Below are positions 1-10,631 of a stretch of DNA of 64,000 bases, one piece after another. Below the pieces are notes generated by a model. The model did not search any database. It worked only from the letters and a program-made list of their open reading frames with translations, and had not been told where the DNA came from. Every line of letters begins with the position of its first letter. Position 1 is the first letter of the stretch. Made by a program: the position numbers and the translations under genes. Source of the stretch: Eublepharis macularius (taxonomy: Eukaryota; Chordata; Lepidosauria; Squamata; Eublepharidae); the NCBI RefSeq assembly GCF_028583425.1, contig NC_072792.1:16915676-16979675 (forward strand), read 5' to 3'.

Positions 1-61
1 ATTATCATAGATTTATATACTACTCTTCAAGATGACTTAACATCCACTCAGAGGGGTTATC

Positions 62-242
62 ATGTTATCATTATTCCCACAACAACAAATCACACTGTGA
101 GGTGGGTGGGACTGAGAGAGCTCTGAGAGAACTGTGACTGGCCCAAGGTCACCCAGCTGGCTTCAAGTGGAGGAGTGGGGCATCAAATCCGGTTCTCCAG
201 ATTAGAGTCCCACGCTCTTAACCACTACACCAAACTGTCTCT
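62..242 (-). repeat. tRNA-derived SINE, minus orientation
   Basis: On the minus strand it begins with a tRNA-like head (agtggttaagagcgtgggac, then an A/B-box-like region), passes through a body typical of squamate tRNA-SINEs (gaagccagctgggtgacctt) and ends in the 'cctcacagtgtgattt' part. The same body recurs at 1131, 21562 and 38938 in this window. The AT-rich tail is short or missing. Confidence 0.75.
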
Positions 243-302
243 CTCTCTCTTTACTTCAGGCCATTCTCAGTACTCTGGAATGATGTTATAGACAGTCCTT
301 CA

Positions 303-367
303 ATTCCCTGAACCTCATCCTCTCTGAGCTCCATCCCCAAGTCTCCGGGAATGTCCCAACCCTAGCT
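303..367 (-). repeat. Fragment of YAGGGTTGCC hAT-like MITE
   Basis: The stretch with 'ccccaagtctccgggaat' followed by 'gtcccaaccctag' matches the inner end of the minus-orientation copies at 33515 and 54929. Only about 65 bases remain. Confidence 0.5.
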
Positions 368-471
368 CTAAGCTTTAGCAGGGATATACATTTAAGACTG
401 AACTACTAGTGAGTGTGCATTTTCAAGACTTTTTATACAAAACAAACGCATAATATTTAGGTTATCCTAAG

Positions 472-870
472 CAGGGCTTTTTTCAGCTGGAACATGGTGG
501 AACGGAGTTCCGGCACCTCTTGAAAATGGTCACATGGCCGGTGGCCCCGCCCCCTGATCTCCAGACAGAGGGGAGTTTAGATTGCCCTCCATGCTGCAGT
601 GTGGAGGGCAATCTAAACTCCCCCTGTCTGGAGATCAGGGGGCGGGGCCACCAGCCATGTGACCATTTTCGCCAAGGGCAATTTAAACTTTAGAAAACTC
701 CTCCCCTTGTTCCAGTTGATCCAAAGTGATGTCATTGTGCGATCCTGGGAGCGTGCGCACACTTTGCACGTGCACATGTTGTACCAGGGGCACCACCTCC
801 CAACAAGTATTGCCTCCTGTGCTGGCAACCCACTGAGTTCCACCACCTCTTTTCCCAGCAAAAAGCTCTG
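472..870 (+). mobile_element. hAT-like MITE family A, long form (399 bp)
   Basis: The ends are CAGGGCTTTTTTC and AAAAAGCTCTG, an imperfect terminal inverted repeat. It is flanked by a perfect 8-bp target-site duplication ATCCTAAG (464-471 and 871-878), as expected for hAT transposition. The interior holds a long inverted repeat around position 600 (gacagaggggagtttagatt against its complement) and a segment with 'gggagcgtgcgcacactttg' that the short copies at 3433, 20230 and 61157 lack. There is no coding capacity. Related copies: 3433, 16069, 20230, 61157. Confidence 0.9.
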
Positions 871-1130
871 ATCCTAAGGAATAATTGCCTGTAGTTGTAT
901 GAGGGGGCAACTGTCCCCAAATGGGGCCCTCAGCACTTTCCTGACTTGATAGTACTTGTAAACTGCCAACTCTGTGAACAATATTTATGGGTTATAGACT
1001 GGAACTGTGGCGACACTTTATACTTAAATATTCTTTAATAGGAGATCCCATTAAAAAGCCTACTGCCATAGTCACAGACTGCTGTGATTTCCAAACCAAA
1101 ATTAAGAACATAACATCAGATTATGCAATA

Positions 1131-1520
1131 GAGCCAGTGTGCAGTATTGATTAGAGTGTTGGACCAGGAAACCAGGAAACCGAGGTTCGAATCCCCACTC
1201 CGTCATGGAAGCTCACTGGGCGACGTTGGGGCTGTCATTCACTCTCAGCCTAACCTACCTCACGGGAGGATTTGAATCCAGTGGCACCTCAGACACCATC
1301 AAGATTTTCAGGGTGTAAGAGAGTCAAAGTTCCCCTTTCCAGATAGCTGAAGAAGGGAGCTTTGACTCTCAAAAGATTATACCCTGAAAATCTTGGTGTC
1401 TAAAGTGCCCCTGGACTCAAATCCTGCTGTTGTGAAGCAGACCAACTCAGCTACCTCCCTGAAACTACTTCACAGAGTTATGGTGAAGATAAAATGTACG
1501 AGGGGAGAGCCATGTTAGCT
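1131..1520 (+). repeat. tRNA-derived SINE split by a later insertion
   Basis: The head and body (gattagagtgttggaccagg, 'gaggttcgaatcccc' as B box, 'catggaagctcactgggcga') run to about 1264. The 3' part (cacagagttatggtgaagat, aaaatg) resumes at about 1465. The material between is the separate palindromic element at 1265-1451. The intact family member at 21562 shows that these two parts are normally contiguous. Confidence 0.7.
1265..1451. mobile_element. Palindromic repeat inserted in a SINE
   Basis: Two arms of roughly 70 bases are inverted complements: the left arm has 'gatttgaatccagtggcacc' and 'aagattttcagggtgtaaga', and the right arm has 'accctgaaaatcttggtgtc' and 'ctggactcaaatcctgctgt'. 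The centre reads 'gctgaagaagggagctttga'. It resembles the amniote repeat class that carries the 'tgaagaagtgagctgtg' motif seen at 10748, 28668 and 37800. The exact class is not known to me. Confidence 0.55.
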
Positions 1521-2227
1521 GTCCTGAACAGCTCTGTGGAAGAGAGCGCAAACCCACTCAGATACCAGAGAGGAAGCAGAAAATCCGTGTCGGATATCTC
1601 ACTGTCTGCTATGGGGCAAGATTGTTCCTGACCCCTGCTATGAGAAATGTGTAATGGAATAATTGCAAACAAAGCCCATCTGTCACCTCTACTCTTGATC
1701 CACGATGCTGGTAGGGAGTATCTTTGCACTTTCTGCCTGTAAACTCAGTTTTATTTCAGCGGTATGATAAATTCGCAGTTGACCCAGCCATCTAGGATCT
1801 ATGACTGATCAACTCGTAAATGCTTTAAAAATAAAATGCTTGTTTGCTAATTAACTACACTAAGGTCTCCTGTCAGTGACAATCTTGACAGTGTTCTTCA
1901 ATTAGGCAAAAAGGGGAGGGTGAAGCTTTTCCCCAGTTCTCAGCAGGAATTCCAGTTCTGAAGTAAACAAAACAAAGAAAGAACATATAGGGGAAAGACA
2001 TCATTGTGCTAATGCTCACCCGTCCAGCACACAAAACTAAAACCAACAGATTTAATTTATCTCGTCCTTTGCTATATTTGGGGCAGTTTTGCAACCAGTC
2101 TTCACCACTGACTTGAACTGAGGCAGGACCTCTTCTTCCACAGGGATCTCTGGGCATTGTGATGAGGGCACCATCACACTGAACAGAAACTCCCAGAGTT
2201 CATTGGGGGGAGCCATGACAAAATATT
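1521..2227. other. Unassigned intronic sequence
   Basis: AT-rich sequence without an ORF, exon or repeat that I recognise. Confidence 0.5.
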
Positions 2228-2247
2228 CACACACACACACACACACT
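2228..2247. repeat. (AC)n microsatellite
   Basis: Ten uninterrupted CA units. Confidence 0.95.
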
Positions 2248-2343
2248 TAGGGTTGCTCATTACCTGTATGTGGTTCCCACCCCACACTCCATTGCCAGTT
2301 CTCACTTGACAGAGGAACAAGAGAAAAATGGGGAGGGGGATGT

Positions 2344-2515
2344 TGCAGAGGCTGTGACATCACTTCCAAGTGACCATCCACGACGCTCTAGGAATCTGTA
2401 GAGATTGAGGAAATTCATAGAGTAGAGGAGAGAGGGCTGTGATGTCACTTCCAGGTCAACATGAAGTCACAGTGTCTCATCAGTGATTCTGTGGGATTCC
2501 TAGAGCTACCCTTTG
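2344..2515. repeat. Degenerate 'CTCTAGGAATT' palindromic repeat
   Basis: It contains 'tgtgacatcacttccaagtg' and later 'gctgtgatgtcacttccagg', plus 'gctctaggaatctg' and the inverse 'gattcctagagctac'. The same vocabulary occurs at 15490-15590 and 28500-28655, so this is an interspersed foldback family, here old and diverged. Confidence 0.5.
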
Positions 2516-2600
2516 TCATTTCTGTTTTTTACCCAGAAATGATATAGCAACACTGCCAATGTCAAACCCCCTCCATGTTCCTGCCCCAGCCTTCTCACTG

Positions 2601-2806
2601 AAGTTGCCAGGTCTGGGTTGGGAAAATCCTGGAGATTTGTGAGATGAAGTCTAGAGAAGGCAGGATTTGGGGAGGAGAGGGGCTTCAGTGGGGTATAATG
2701 CCACAGAGTCCACACTCCAAAGCAGCCATTTTCTCCAGGGGAACTGATCACAGATTAGTTGTAATTCCAGGAGATCTCCAGCCACCACCTGGAGGCTGGC
2801 AACCCT
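2601..2806 (+). mobile_element. YAGGGTTGCC hAT-like MITE
   Basis: It opens with 'agttgccaggtctgggttgg' and ends with 'cctggaggctggcaacccta'. The body has the family core 'aaagcagccattttctccag' and 'aattccaggagatctccagc'. The target duplication is not clean in this copy. Confidence 0.8.
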
Positions 2807-3432
2807 ATTTCCCTCCCATGCAAACTCAGTCTAGCAACCCTAGGTCCAACCCAATTATTGGATTTTGTTTGAAGTTTCTCTTCTTCAGGAGTAAGACCGT
2901 CTTCCACTAGGGAGCGGGCAGTAATTTCCATCAGTGGGCAAGCACTACTTTTTAAAAGTCATTGTATGCAACCGAGTTTTTCTATTACATTAAAGCAAAA
3001 CAAAATGGGCAGACAGCTACTCAAAGCGAGGCCCCAATTCACACAACAGGAGAGAAAAATTCTGCAGGAGTCACCCTGAGCCCACTGGAGCTCCAGCGAG
3101 CTGACGTTCGTCCCCAAAACTCTCCATAAAAATCTGCCCCATGCAACATCTTGACTGTAACACCCCCCCCCCCACATTTGGGCCATCCCTGAATGGCTGA
3201 CCTTATGGAGGATAAGGAGGCCCAGCTTACCAGCCCCAGCAAACCCAAGAAGACAACTGGCATATATTAGCAATCAAACAACCACAACAACTGCAAGCAG
3301 CCTGAAAATCTGCAGGGATTTGGGGTCTACCACAAGTGCATTTTTATCCCATCCTCTTCCTGAGTGGCATACAGAGTTCTCCCCCCTCCTCTGTATTTTC
3401 ACAACAATCCTGCAAGGTAGGTTACACTTGGA

Positions 3433-3722
3433 CAGGGCTTTTTTTTCCCGGGAAAAGAGGTGGTGGAACTCAGTGCACAACGGCATCACTTTGGGTCAGC
3501 TGGAACAAGCGGGGAGTTTTTAAAAAGTTTAATTCGCCCTCAGCAAAAATGGTCACATGGCCGGTGGCCCCAACCCCCGATTTCCAGACAGAGGGGAGTT
3601 TAGACTGCAATCTAAACTCCCTTCTGTCTGGAGATCAGGGGGAGATGCCACTGGGCATGTGACCATTTTCAAGAGGTGCTGGAACACCGTTCCACTGCGT
3701 TCCAGCTGAAAAAAAAGCCCTG
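3433..3722 (-). mobile_element. hAT-like MITE family A, short form (290 bp)
   Basis: The ends are CAGGGCTTTTTTTTCCCGGG and CAGCTGAAAAAAAAGCCCTG. The flanking duplication CACTTGGA (3425-3432) against CACTTTGA (3723-3730) matches at 7 of 8 positions. Relative to the copy at 472 it is reversed, and the region around the 'gcacactttgc' segment is missing. Confidence 0.9.
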
Positions 3723-3870
3723 CACTTTGAGAGAATGACTAGTCCTTTGCTCCCCCCAGTAATTTTACAGAAAGTAAGGGTCTGAACTTCTAACCTCTTC
3801 TGGCACTTTGATCACAGCTTTGATTAGGGCCAGCAGACTCAAAAGGAACATGAAGGGAATATTTTTCACT

Positions 3871-3925
3871 CAAGAAAGAAAGAAAGAAAGGAAAGAAAAG
3901 GAAAAGAAAAGAAAAGAAAAAAGGG
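3871..3925. repeat. (GAAA)n/(AAAAG)n purine tract
   Basis: Imperfect GAAA units pass into AAAAG units. Confidence 0.9.
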
Positions 3926-4598
3926 GGTGGGGGAATGCACAACTCTGGCGTCATTGGCAACGACTTGCAACACCACAGTTCTGCCAGTTCGCAAAATTTA
4001 CAAACATGGCAAAATGCTTATTACCTTCGAGAAATTCTGTTGTGCAATTAGTATAAATAACATCCTGACAAAATGGGATCCCACATTATCACAGGCACAG
4101 CCTTCCAGCAGAAAAAAAGGCTCGGAGAAAAGATTTGGAGAGATTTGCCATGGCAGTCAGAGAAGGAGGTCAGATCATCTGGCTTCTTTCCACTCTTTGC
4201 TTCCCTGTTCGCTCGAAGCACTGCCCAGAAATTTGGACTGCTGCAGAAAGGAAACAGATTGTTTCCTGCTTGCTTCTTTTCACACCCCTCCCTGTCTCCG
4301 GCAAGCTTTCCAACTTCACTCTTTTTCTGATATCAGATTTTGATAAATGTACAGGGGCACTGGACAAAACTTGGACAGAGTTCCTTCAGTGAACCAGTTT
4401 CAGGGGAGGTAGAGAAAACGGTGTCAACTCTTTGTCAGTTTTGCAGGATCTCGAAAATGGTTGTTTGCATTTTGATCAAAAAGGAAAGATTGGATCATAA
4501 ATTGTTGGTTTTCAATAGGTGCATTCAAAATTTCCTGGGAACGAAATACCTTCCAAATAAGGTATGCATTTCAGGGCTTTTAACACTCATCACTAAAG

Positions 4599-4792
4599 CA
4601 GGGTGTTTGGAAATTTCTGGAGATTTGGGGGCTGGAGCCTGGAGAGGACGGGGTTGGGCGGGGGAAGGAACCTCAGTCGGGTATAATGTTATAGTCTGCC
4701 CTCCAAAGCAGCCATTTTCTGCAAGGAAACTTACTGCTATAATCTGAAGATCTGGGAGATCTCCAGGCCCCACTTGAAGGTTGGCAACCTTA
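4599..4792 (+). mobile_element. YAGGGTTGCC hAT-like MITE with 8-bp duplication
   Basis: The left end is diverged (CAGGGTGTTTGG) and the right end is GGTTGGCAACCTTA. The flanks CACTAAAG (4591-4598) and CGCTAAAG (4793-4800) match at 7 of 8 positions, which helps fix the family's true ends. The core 'aaagcagccattttctgc' is present. Confidence 0.85.
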
Positions 4793-4800
4793 CGCTAAAG

Positions 4801-5651
4801 TAATGTGTTTTCTTAAAACATTTGTATTAGTAAAATTCTGTCTGTGCTTGAAAACATTCTCACTGTTTTAAGGGCAAACCAATCAAGCCAGTGCTGTGCA
4901 TTTCTTCAGATCATTTAAGAATGCAATTCTTAACATATTCATTGGTAAGAAAACATCACTGAATAGACTGTTGTGGCATTTATCTGAATAAACATGTTTG
5001 GTAGAAGCAAGCAGGAGAGTTCTTCTGGAGCTGTAGCAATTCAAATGGCCAAGAGGGCATGCGTGTGCCTACTAGGCCTCCCATTTACCCACATGGGGTA
5101 GAAAATTACTGCCCCCAAGCCCAGTATCAATCCATACGAATTGAGGAACAAGAAGGGGAAAAGACTTCACACAGTGACACTCTAGGAATTTCCCCTTGTC
5201 CCTGTGGTAAAGACCATACAGTCTAGAGGAGGAAGGCCTATCACTCACAAGTGACATCACATCCTCTCCAATCTTTGCATCTATTGAGGCTGTGTAGGGA
5301 TCCCTAATGCATGCGTAAGAGTGTCGCATGACTCTACGGTGAAAGCACTCCACTCATAGAGAAATACAGCAAGTCCGAGAGAATTTATGATTGAACCCTT
5401 CCTTCATCTTGACAAGTTCATTTTATATATGCGGGGAGCTTATGTTTACATGGGGAAGCCTCAAACATGCTATCTGCACCTACAACCTAAAAAGCCAGTA
5501 AAAGCATTACAAAATTTACATAGTAATACTGGGATCCTATATGCAGTGCATCTCCTCTTCTGCTAAAGCTTCCATTTGCACATGTTCATACTGTAGTGTG
5601 CCTGGAACTCATTCATATGATCCAAGACGAAGAATTTTCGTTTTCGTTTTC
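4801..5651. other. Unassigned intronic sequence
   Basis: No gene was recognised. A short stretch near 5180-5230 (actctaggaatttccc ... cagtctagagg) faintly resembles the CTCTAGGAATT palindromic family. Confidence 0.5.
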
Positions 5652-5866
5652 CTAAGAACATAAGAACATAAGCAAAGCCATGTTGGATCAGGCCAGTGGC
5701 CCATCCAGTCCAACATTCTGTCACACACAGTGGCTAGAAATCCAGTGCCATCTAAAGGACTGCCAGTGAGGCCAGGACACCAGAAGCCCTCCCACTGCCT
5801 TCCTTCCAGCACCAAGACAACAGAGCACCACCTCCCCACAAAGAGAATACCATCTATCTCCTGTGG
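5652..5866 (-). other. CR1 3' UTR with octamer tail
   Basis: This is the non-coding end after the ORF2 stop. It reads 'gttggactggatgggccact' and 'ggcctgatccaacatggctt' towards the terminal repeated TTCTTATG. The same tail appears at the right window edge (63888-64000). This region is the usual recognition site for the element's own reverse transcriptase. Confidence 0.85.
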
Positions 5867-8815
5867 CTAATAGCCACTGATGGACCTCTGCTCCATATAT
5901 TTGTCCAGTCCCCTCTTGAAGCTGGCAATGCTTGTAGCTGCCACCACCTCCTGTGGCAACGAATTCCATGTGTTTATCACCCTTTGTGTAAAGTAGTATT
6001 TTCTTCTATCTGTTCTAACCCGACTGCTCAATAATTTCATAGAGTGCCCACGAGTTCTTGTATTGTGAGAAAGGGAGAAAAACACATCTTTCTCTACCTT
6101 CTCTAACCCGTGCATTATCTTGTAAACCTCTATCATGTCTCCCCTCAGTCATCTTTTCTCCAGGCTAAAGAGCCCCAAGCGCCTCAATCTTTCCTCATAG
6201 GGAAAGTGTTCCAACCCTTTAATCATTTTAGTTGCCCTTCTCTGTACTTTTTCCAGTGCTATGATATCTTTTTTAAGGTGTGGCGACCAGAACTGTACAC
6301 AGTACTCCAAATGAGGCCTCACCATCGATTTATACAGAGGCATTATGATACCGGCTGATTTGTTTTCAATCCCTTTCCTAATAACCCCTAGCATAGCATT
6401 AGCTTTTTTTATGGCAGTCGCACACTGTGCTGACGTTTTTAGTGAGTTATCTATCATGACTCCAAGATCTCTCTCTTGGTCAGTCTCCGCCAGTTCAGAC
6501 CCCATCAACTTGTATTTATATTTTGGATTTTTGGTTCCAATGTGCATTACTTTGCACTTGGCTACATTGAACCTCATTTGCCACACGGATGCCCACTCTT
6601 CTAGCCTCGACAGATCCCTTTGGAGTGCCTCACAATCCTCTCTGGCTTTCACCACCCTGAACAATTTCGTGTCATCTGCAAATTTAGCCACTTCACTGCT
6701 TAATCCCAATTCCAAATCATTAATAAACAAGTTAAAAAGCATTGGACCCAATACCGACCCCTGTGGCACCCCACTGCTCACCACCCTCCACTGTGAGAAG
6801 TGCCCGTTTATACTCACTCTCTGTTTCCTATTAATTAGCCAGTTTTCGATCCACAAGAGGACTTGGCCCTTTATCCCATAGCTACTGAGCTTACTTAGGA
6901 GCCTTTGATGAGGAACTTTGTCAAAAGCTTTCTGGAAGTCAAGATAAACAATATCTATCGGGTCTCCCTTGTCCACTTGTTTGTTCACTCCCTCAAAGAA
7001 TTCTAACAGATTGGTGAGACAAGATCTTCCCTTACAGAACCCATGCTGAGTTTTCCTCATCAGCTTTTGGTCATCAATGTGCCCACTAATTTTATTTTTG
7101 ATAATAGTTTCCACCAACTTACCCGGTATTGACGTCAGGCTGACTGGCCTGTAATTTCCCGGATCTCCCCTGGAACCTTTTTTAAAGATGGGGACAACAT
7201 TAGCTACCTTCCAGTCCTCAGGAACAGATGCAGAGTTTAATGACAGATTACATATTTTTGTGAGGAGATCTACAAGTTCACACTTGAGTTCTTTCAGAAC
7301 TCTTGGATGTATGCCATCTGGGCCCGGTGATTTATCAGTTTTTAAATTATCTAGCAGTCGCATAACCTCCTCTCTCGTCACCTCAATGTGACTCAGGTCT
7401 TTCAAAACCCCTCCCAAAGTCAGTGCTTCCGGAGTGGGCATGCACTTCTTATCTTCCACAGTGAAGACAGAAGCAAAGAACGCATTCAGCTTCTCGGCCA
7501 TTTCCCTATCACCCTTTAGTAATCCTTTTACGCCTTGGTCATCCAAGGGCCCCACTGCCTCCCTAGCTGGTTTCCTACTTCTAATATATTTAAAGAATTG
7601 TTTATTGTTTTTCTTTACGTTCTTTGCAATATGCTCCTCATATTCCCTTTTTGCCTGTCTGATCACAGACTTGCACTTTTTTTGCCACAGCTTATGCTCC
7701 TTTTTATCAACCTCACTCCGACTAGTTTTCCACTGCCTAAAAGAATCCTTTTTACCTTTTACAGCTTCTATTACATTGCTTGTTAACCATGCTGGCCTTT
7801 TCCTAAACCTATTTGTGCCTTTCCTAACCAGCGGTATATATTTAATTTGAGCTTCCAGGATTGTAGTTTTAAATAATCTCCAAGATTCCCCAAGTGTTTT
7901 GACCTTTTTTACTTTCCCTTTCAGTTTCTTCTTCACATACCCCCTCATCTCAGAAAAGTTACCCCTTTTGAAGTTAAACATGGCTGTGTTGGTCTTATTT
8001 GGCAATTTCCTATTTATACATATGTTGTACTCAATAACATTATGGTCACTGTTCCCAAGTGGTGCAATCACATTTACATCTCTCACCAGGTCTTCAGCAT
8101 TACTGAGGACCAAATCCAGGATCACCTCTCCCCTAGTAGGTTCTGTAACCATCTGTTCCATAGCACAGTCATTGAGACAGTCTAGAAACTCACTTTCTCT
8201 CCCCCGATTCGAACACCCATTGGCCCAGTCAATGTGTGGGTAGTTAAAATCACCCATTACAACACAGTTTTTTTGTTTAGCAGCCATCTTTAATCCTGTC
8301 ATCATTTTATAATCCTCCTCTATTTTCTGATCTGGAGGGCGATAACAAACTCCCACAGTTAAGTTTCCATTTGGGCCCGTAATTTCAACCCATAGCATTT
8401 CCAGAAGTGAATCTAATTCAGTTACCTTCTCAATCTTACTGGAATGTATACCTTCTCTGACATATAGAGCCACCCCACCACCAACCCTTCCCTCCCTATC
8501 CTTCCGATATAATTTATATCCAGGAATCACCGTGTCCCACTGATTTTCCTCATCCCACCAAGTTTCTGATATGCCCACAATGTCTATGGATTCGCCCAAC
8601 ACTTAACATTCCAGCTCCCCAATTTTACCTCGGACACTTCTAGCATTTGTATATAAACACCTGTAACTTCCCCGGCACACTTTGCCTCGAGACGTAGTTA
8701 GGTCATCTGCACTGTTTGTCTCCATCTCAGTTGACAACTCTAATCTATCTCCCTGTAGAAGTGTTATACCTAGCCCTTCATCTCTCTGAGATGAACCATC
8801 CTGAACCAGAGACAC
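5867..8815 (-). pseudogene. CR1 ORF2: endonuclease and reverse transcriptase
   Basis: It encodes an AP-type endonuclease followed by a reverse transcriptase for target-primed retrotransposition. The main uninterrupted piece (6149-8602) shows endonuclease motifs ISETWW, GDFNYPHIDW and SDHNVIEY, then RT motifs PGPDGIHPRVLK, YLDFQKAFDKVPH, GVPQGSVLGPMLFNL and the catalytic FADD. A TAA at 8603-8605 separates the first ~70 residues (ending RGKIGELEC). A TGA at 6149-6151 separates the last ~90 (LRGDMIEVYKIMHG ... NTWNSLP). Both outer pieces lie in the same frame as the centre, so the reading frame is otherwise open over about 980 codons. The TGA sits where relatives read arginine (SLEKR*LRGD), fitting CGA to TGA decay at a methylated CpG. 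The protein is not expected to be functional. Confidence 0.93.
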
Positions 8816-8844
8816 TTTATCTCTTGTCGGCTTTCCCCTAGCAT

Positions 8845-9749
8845 TTAGTTTAAAAACTGCTCTGCCACCTTTTTGATTTTAAGTGCCAGCAGCCGGGTTC
8901 CTTCTCGGGACAAGTGGAGACCGTCTCTCTTGTACAGCTCCCGCTTGTCCCAAAAAGAATCCCAGTGCCTAACAAACTTGAACCCTTCCTCCCTACACCA
9001 TCGTCTCATCCACGCATTGAGACTCCTGATCTGCGTTTGTCTCTCTGGCCCTGCGCGTGGAACAGGTAGCACTTCTGAGAAGGCTACCTTGGAGGTCCTG
9101 GCCTTGAGTCTCCTGCCTAACAGCCTAAATTTTTGTTCCAAGACCTCACGACTGCATTTCCCAACATCGTTGGTTCCAACATGGACCACGACCGCTGACT
9201 CTTCCCCAGCACTATCTACCAGCCTATCTATAACACGCGTAATGTCCGCTACCTTCGCACCAGGCAGGCAAGTCACCATACGGTCAGAACGCGGTTGTGC
9301 CACCCAGCTATCTACTTGTCTAAGGATCGAATCACCAACTACCAAGAGCCTCCCTCCCGCCCCACCCAGGGATGGTTCCTTGATGCGAAAGGAAACCTGC
9401 TCACCAACTGAAGAAGAGGTCCCTTCTGAGGGCATGTTCCCCTTATCCTCAGTACGGTGCCCTGATTCCACAAGATCCTCATTCTCCTTGACAACAAGAA
9501 CGCTGCCATTTTTAGAGTGGGACACATCTATCCTGTCCCTGAGAATCTTGTCCTCGTGCCTAACTGTCTCCGCTTCTCCAGGTCAGCCACCTTGGCCTCA
9601 AGGGTACGTACTCGTTCCCTGAGAACCAGGAGCTCCTTGCAGCGAGCACACATCCAGGACTTCTGACCAGAAGGCAGATAGTCATACATGTGACACTCAG
9701 TGCAATACACTGGAAAGCCCCCAACCCCCTGCTGGCATTCTGACTTCAT
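8845..9749 (-). pseudogene. CR1 ORF1: zinc-finger and SGNH-esterase protein
   Basis: This is the first ORF of the LINE. The N-terminal part (9528-9749) has a cysteine-rich PHD-like finger (YCTECHMYDY ... WMCARC) followed by a short heptad-like helix (LRERVRTLEAKVADLEKR). The C-terminal part (8845-9525) has SGNH hydrolase blocks: VVGDSILRQ (GDS serine), HVGTNDVG (GTND asparagine) and DGLHLSREG (DGxH Asp/His). This layout is known for CR1 ORF1 proteins, where it is thought to act in RNA binding and membrane or chaperone functions. The two parts are in different frames: a 1-base indel near 9570-9580 joins them, since the frame reading HEDKILRDRIDVSHSKNG continues directly into the second part. 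Confidence 0.88.
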
Positions 9750-10187
9750 TATTCTGTTTTAGGAATAACACTAAGAGGAAAGAAAACGGCTATGATCCCC
9801 CGGCTATGATCCCCCGGCTAAGAGCCACAGGCCAAGAGCCCTTTAGCTCTCGCCCCTGCCCAGCAGTTGCCTTTTCAATGCAAAAGGTCACTTCCTGCTA
9901 AGCACAGGAGGTGAGCACAAAGGGGGTGTGTGGCTTGTACTCCAGCAACCCCCAGCAGCCTTACAAACACACTCACCCTCAAACACAATCAAGCCCAAAC
10001 ACACTCAGCCTCAAAACTACACTCAAATCAACACAAAACTACACACAAAAGGCCCCAAAGCTAGAGAGGACCACCCTTAGCTTCTCAGCGTAACCCACCA
10101 CAGCCAAGAAAGGCAAAAAGCCCTTACCTCCTCTAGCAGCTGCAGACCATGTGCTCCTGAGCCCAGGTGACTCTGCTCCTCTGTACT
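9750..10187 (-). other. CR1 5' leader
   Basis: Non-coding sequence ahead of ORF1. It includes a short tandem duplication (ggctatgatcccccggctatgatccccc region, 9788-9818) and a CA-rich stretch (9960-10050). In CR1 elements such leaders carry the internal promoter; I see no defining motif for one. Confidence 0.6.
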
Positions 10188-10345
10188 GAAGACTACAAAG
10201 ACCATTCTCCTGGAGGAAAGGGCCACTTTGGAGTGTGGACTCCATAGCATCGCATCTCGATTGAGCTCCCTCCCCCAAACTGAACTCTCTCCAGACACTG
10301 CCACCAAATCTTCAAGAATTTCCAGAAACAGAGTTGGTAACTATA
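10188..10345 (-). mobile_element. YAGGGTTGCC MITE, truncated
   Basis: It shows the minus-orientation core 'ctcctggaggaaagggccac', 'ggagtgtggactccatagca', then 'caaatcttcaagaatttcc' and 'gagttggtaac'. Its left third is missing exactly where the CR1 5' end is placed, so CR1 integration may have removed or displaced it. Confidence 0.65.
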
Positions 10346-10631
10346 ATGTTGGGCTCATGCATGGATGTCATGGGAACTATCTCCTGAACAGACATTCAAA
10401 AAGTCATAGATTCTCCTGTATCACTACCAAGACAGCATGAGTTCTCAAATGCCAGCAGTGCTTAGTGAAGATAGTACACCAGAAGCAGATGTTCAGATAG
10501 CCCTGAAGGGATAAGAGTCTCCGGTAGGAGATATAAGTTCTCCCAACAAAGATCCTAGGTCTGTCGGCCCTGCAATTGTTCCAGAGCTATCTTAGCCAAT
10601 GGGCAGAACAATTCCATTTCCAAAATTAATA

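Larger units (their letters stand above)
5652..10187 (-). mobile_element. CR1-family LINE, near full length, inactive
   Basis: In minus orientation it has, in order, a 5' leader of about 440 bp, ORF1 (zinc-finger plus SGNH-esterase type), ORF2 (endonuclease plus reverse transcriptase), and a 3' UTR of about 215 bp that ends in tandem TTCTTATG-type octamers at 5652-5675, the hallmark of CR1/L3 elements. The 5' edge is placed where a MITE fragment begins (about 10188) and is approximate. Length is about 4.5 kb. Breaks seen: one frame change in ORF1 and two in-frame stops in ORF2, so it is inactive but recent in appearance. It lies antisense to nothing, being in the same direction as PCDH9 and inside its intron. 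Confidence 0.93.

Noticed and set aside
2695-2702. 'tataat' boxes that recur at several sites (2695, 4681, 55095)
   Set aside because: They belong to the conserved interior 'ggtataatgcca' of the YAGGGTTGCC MITE, not to promoters.
6345-9622. Plus-strand frames of 100-249 codons across the CR1 element
   Set aside because: Reverse-strand shadows of CR1 ORF1 and ORF2.
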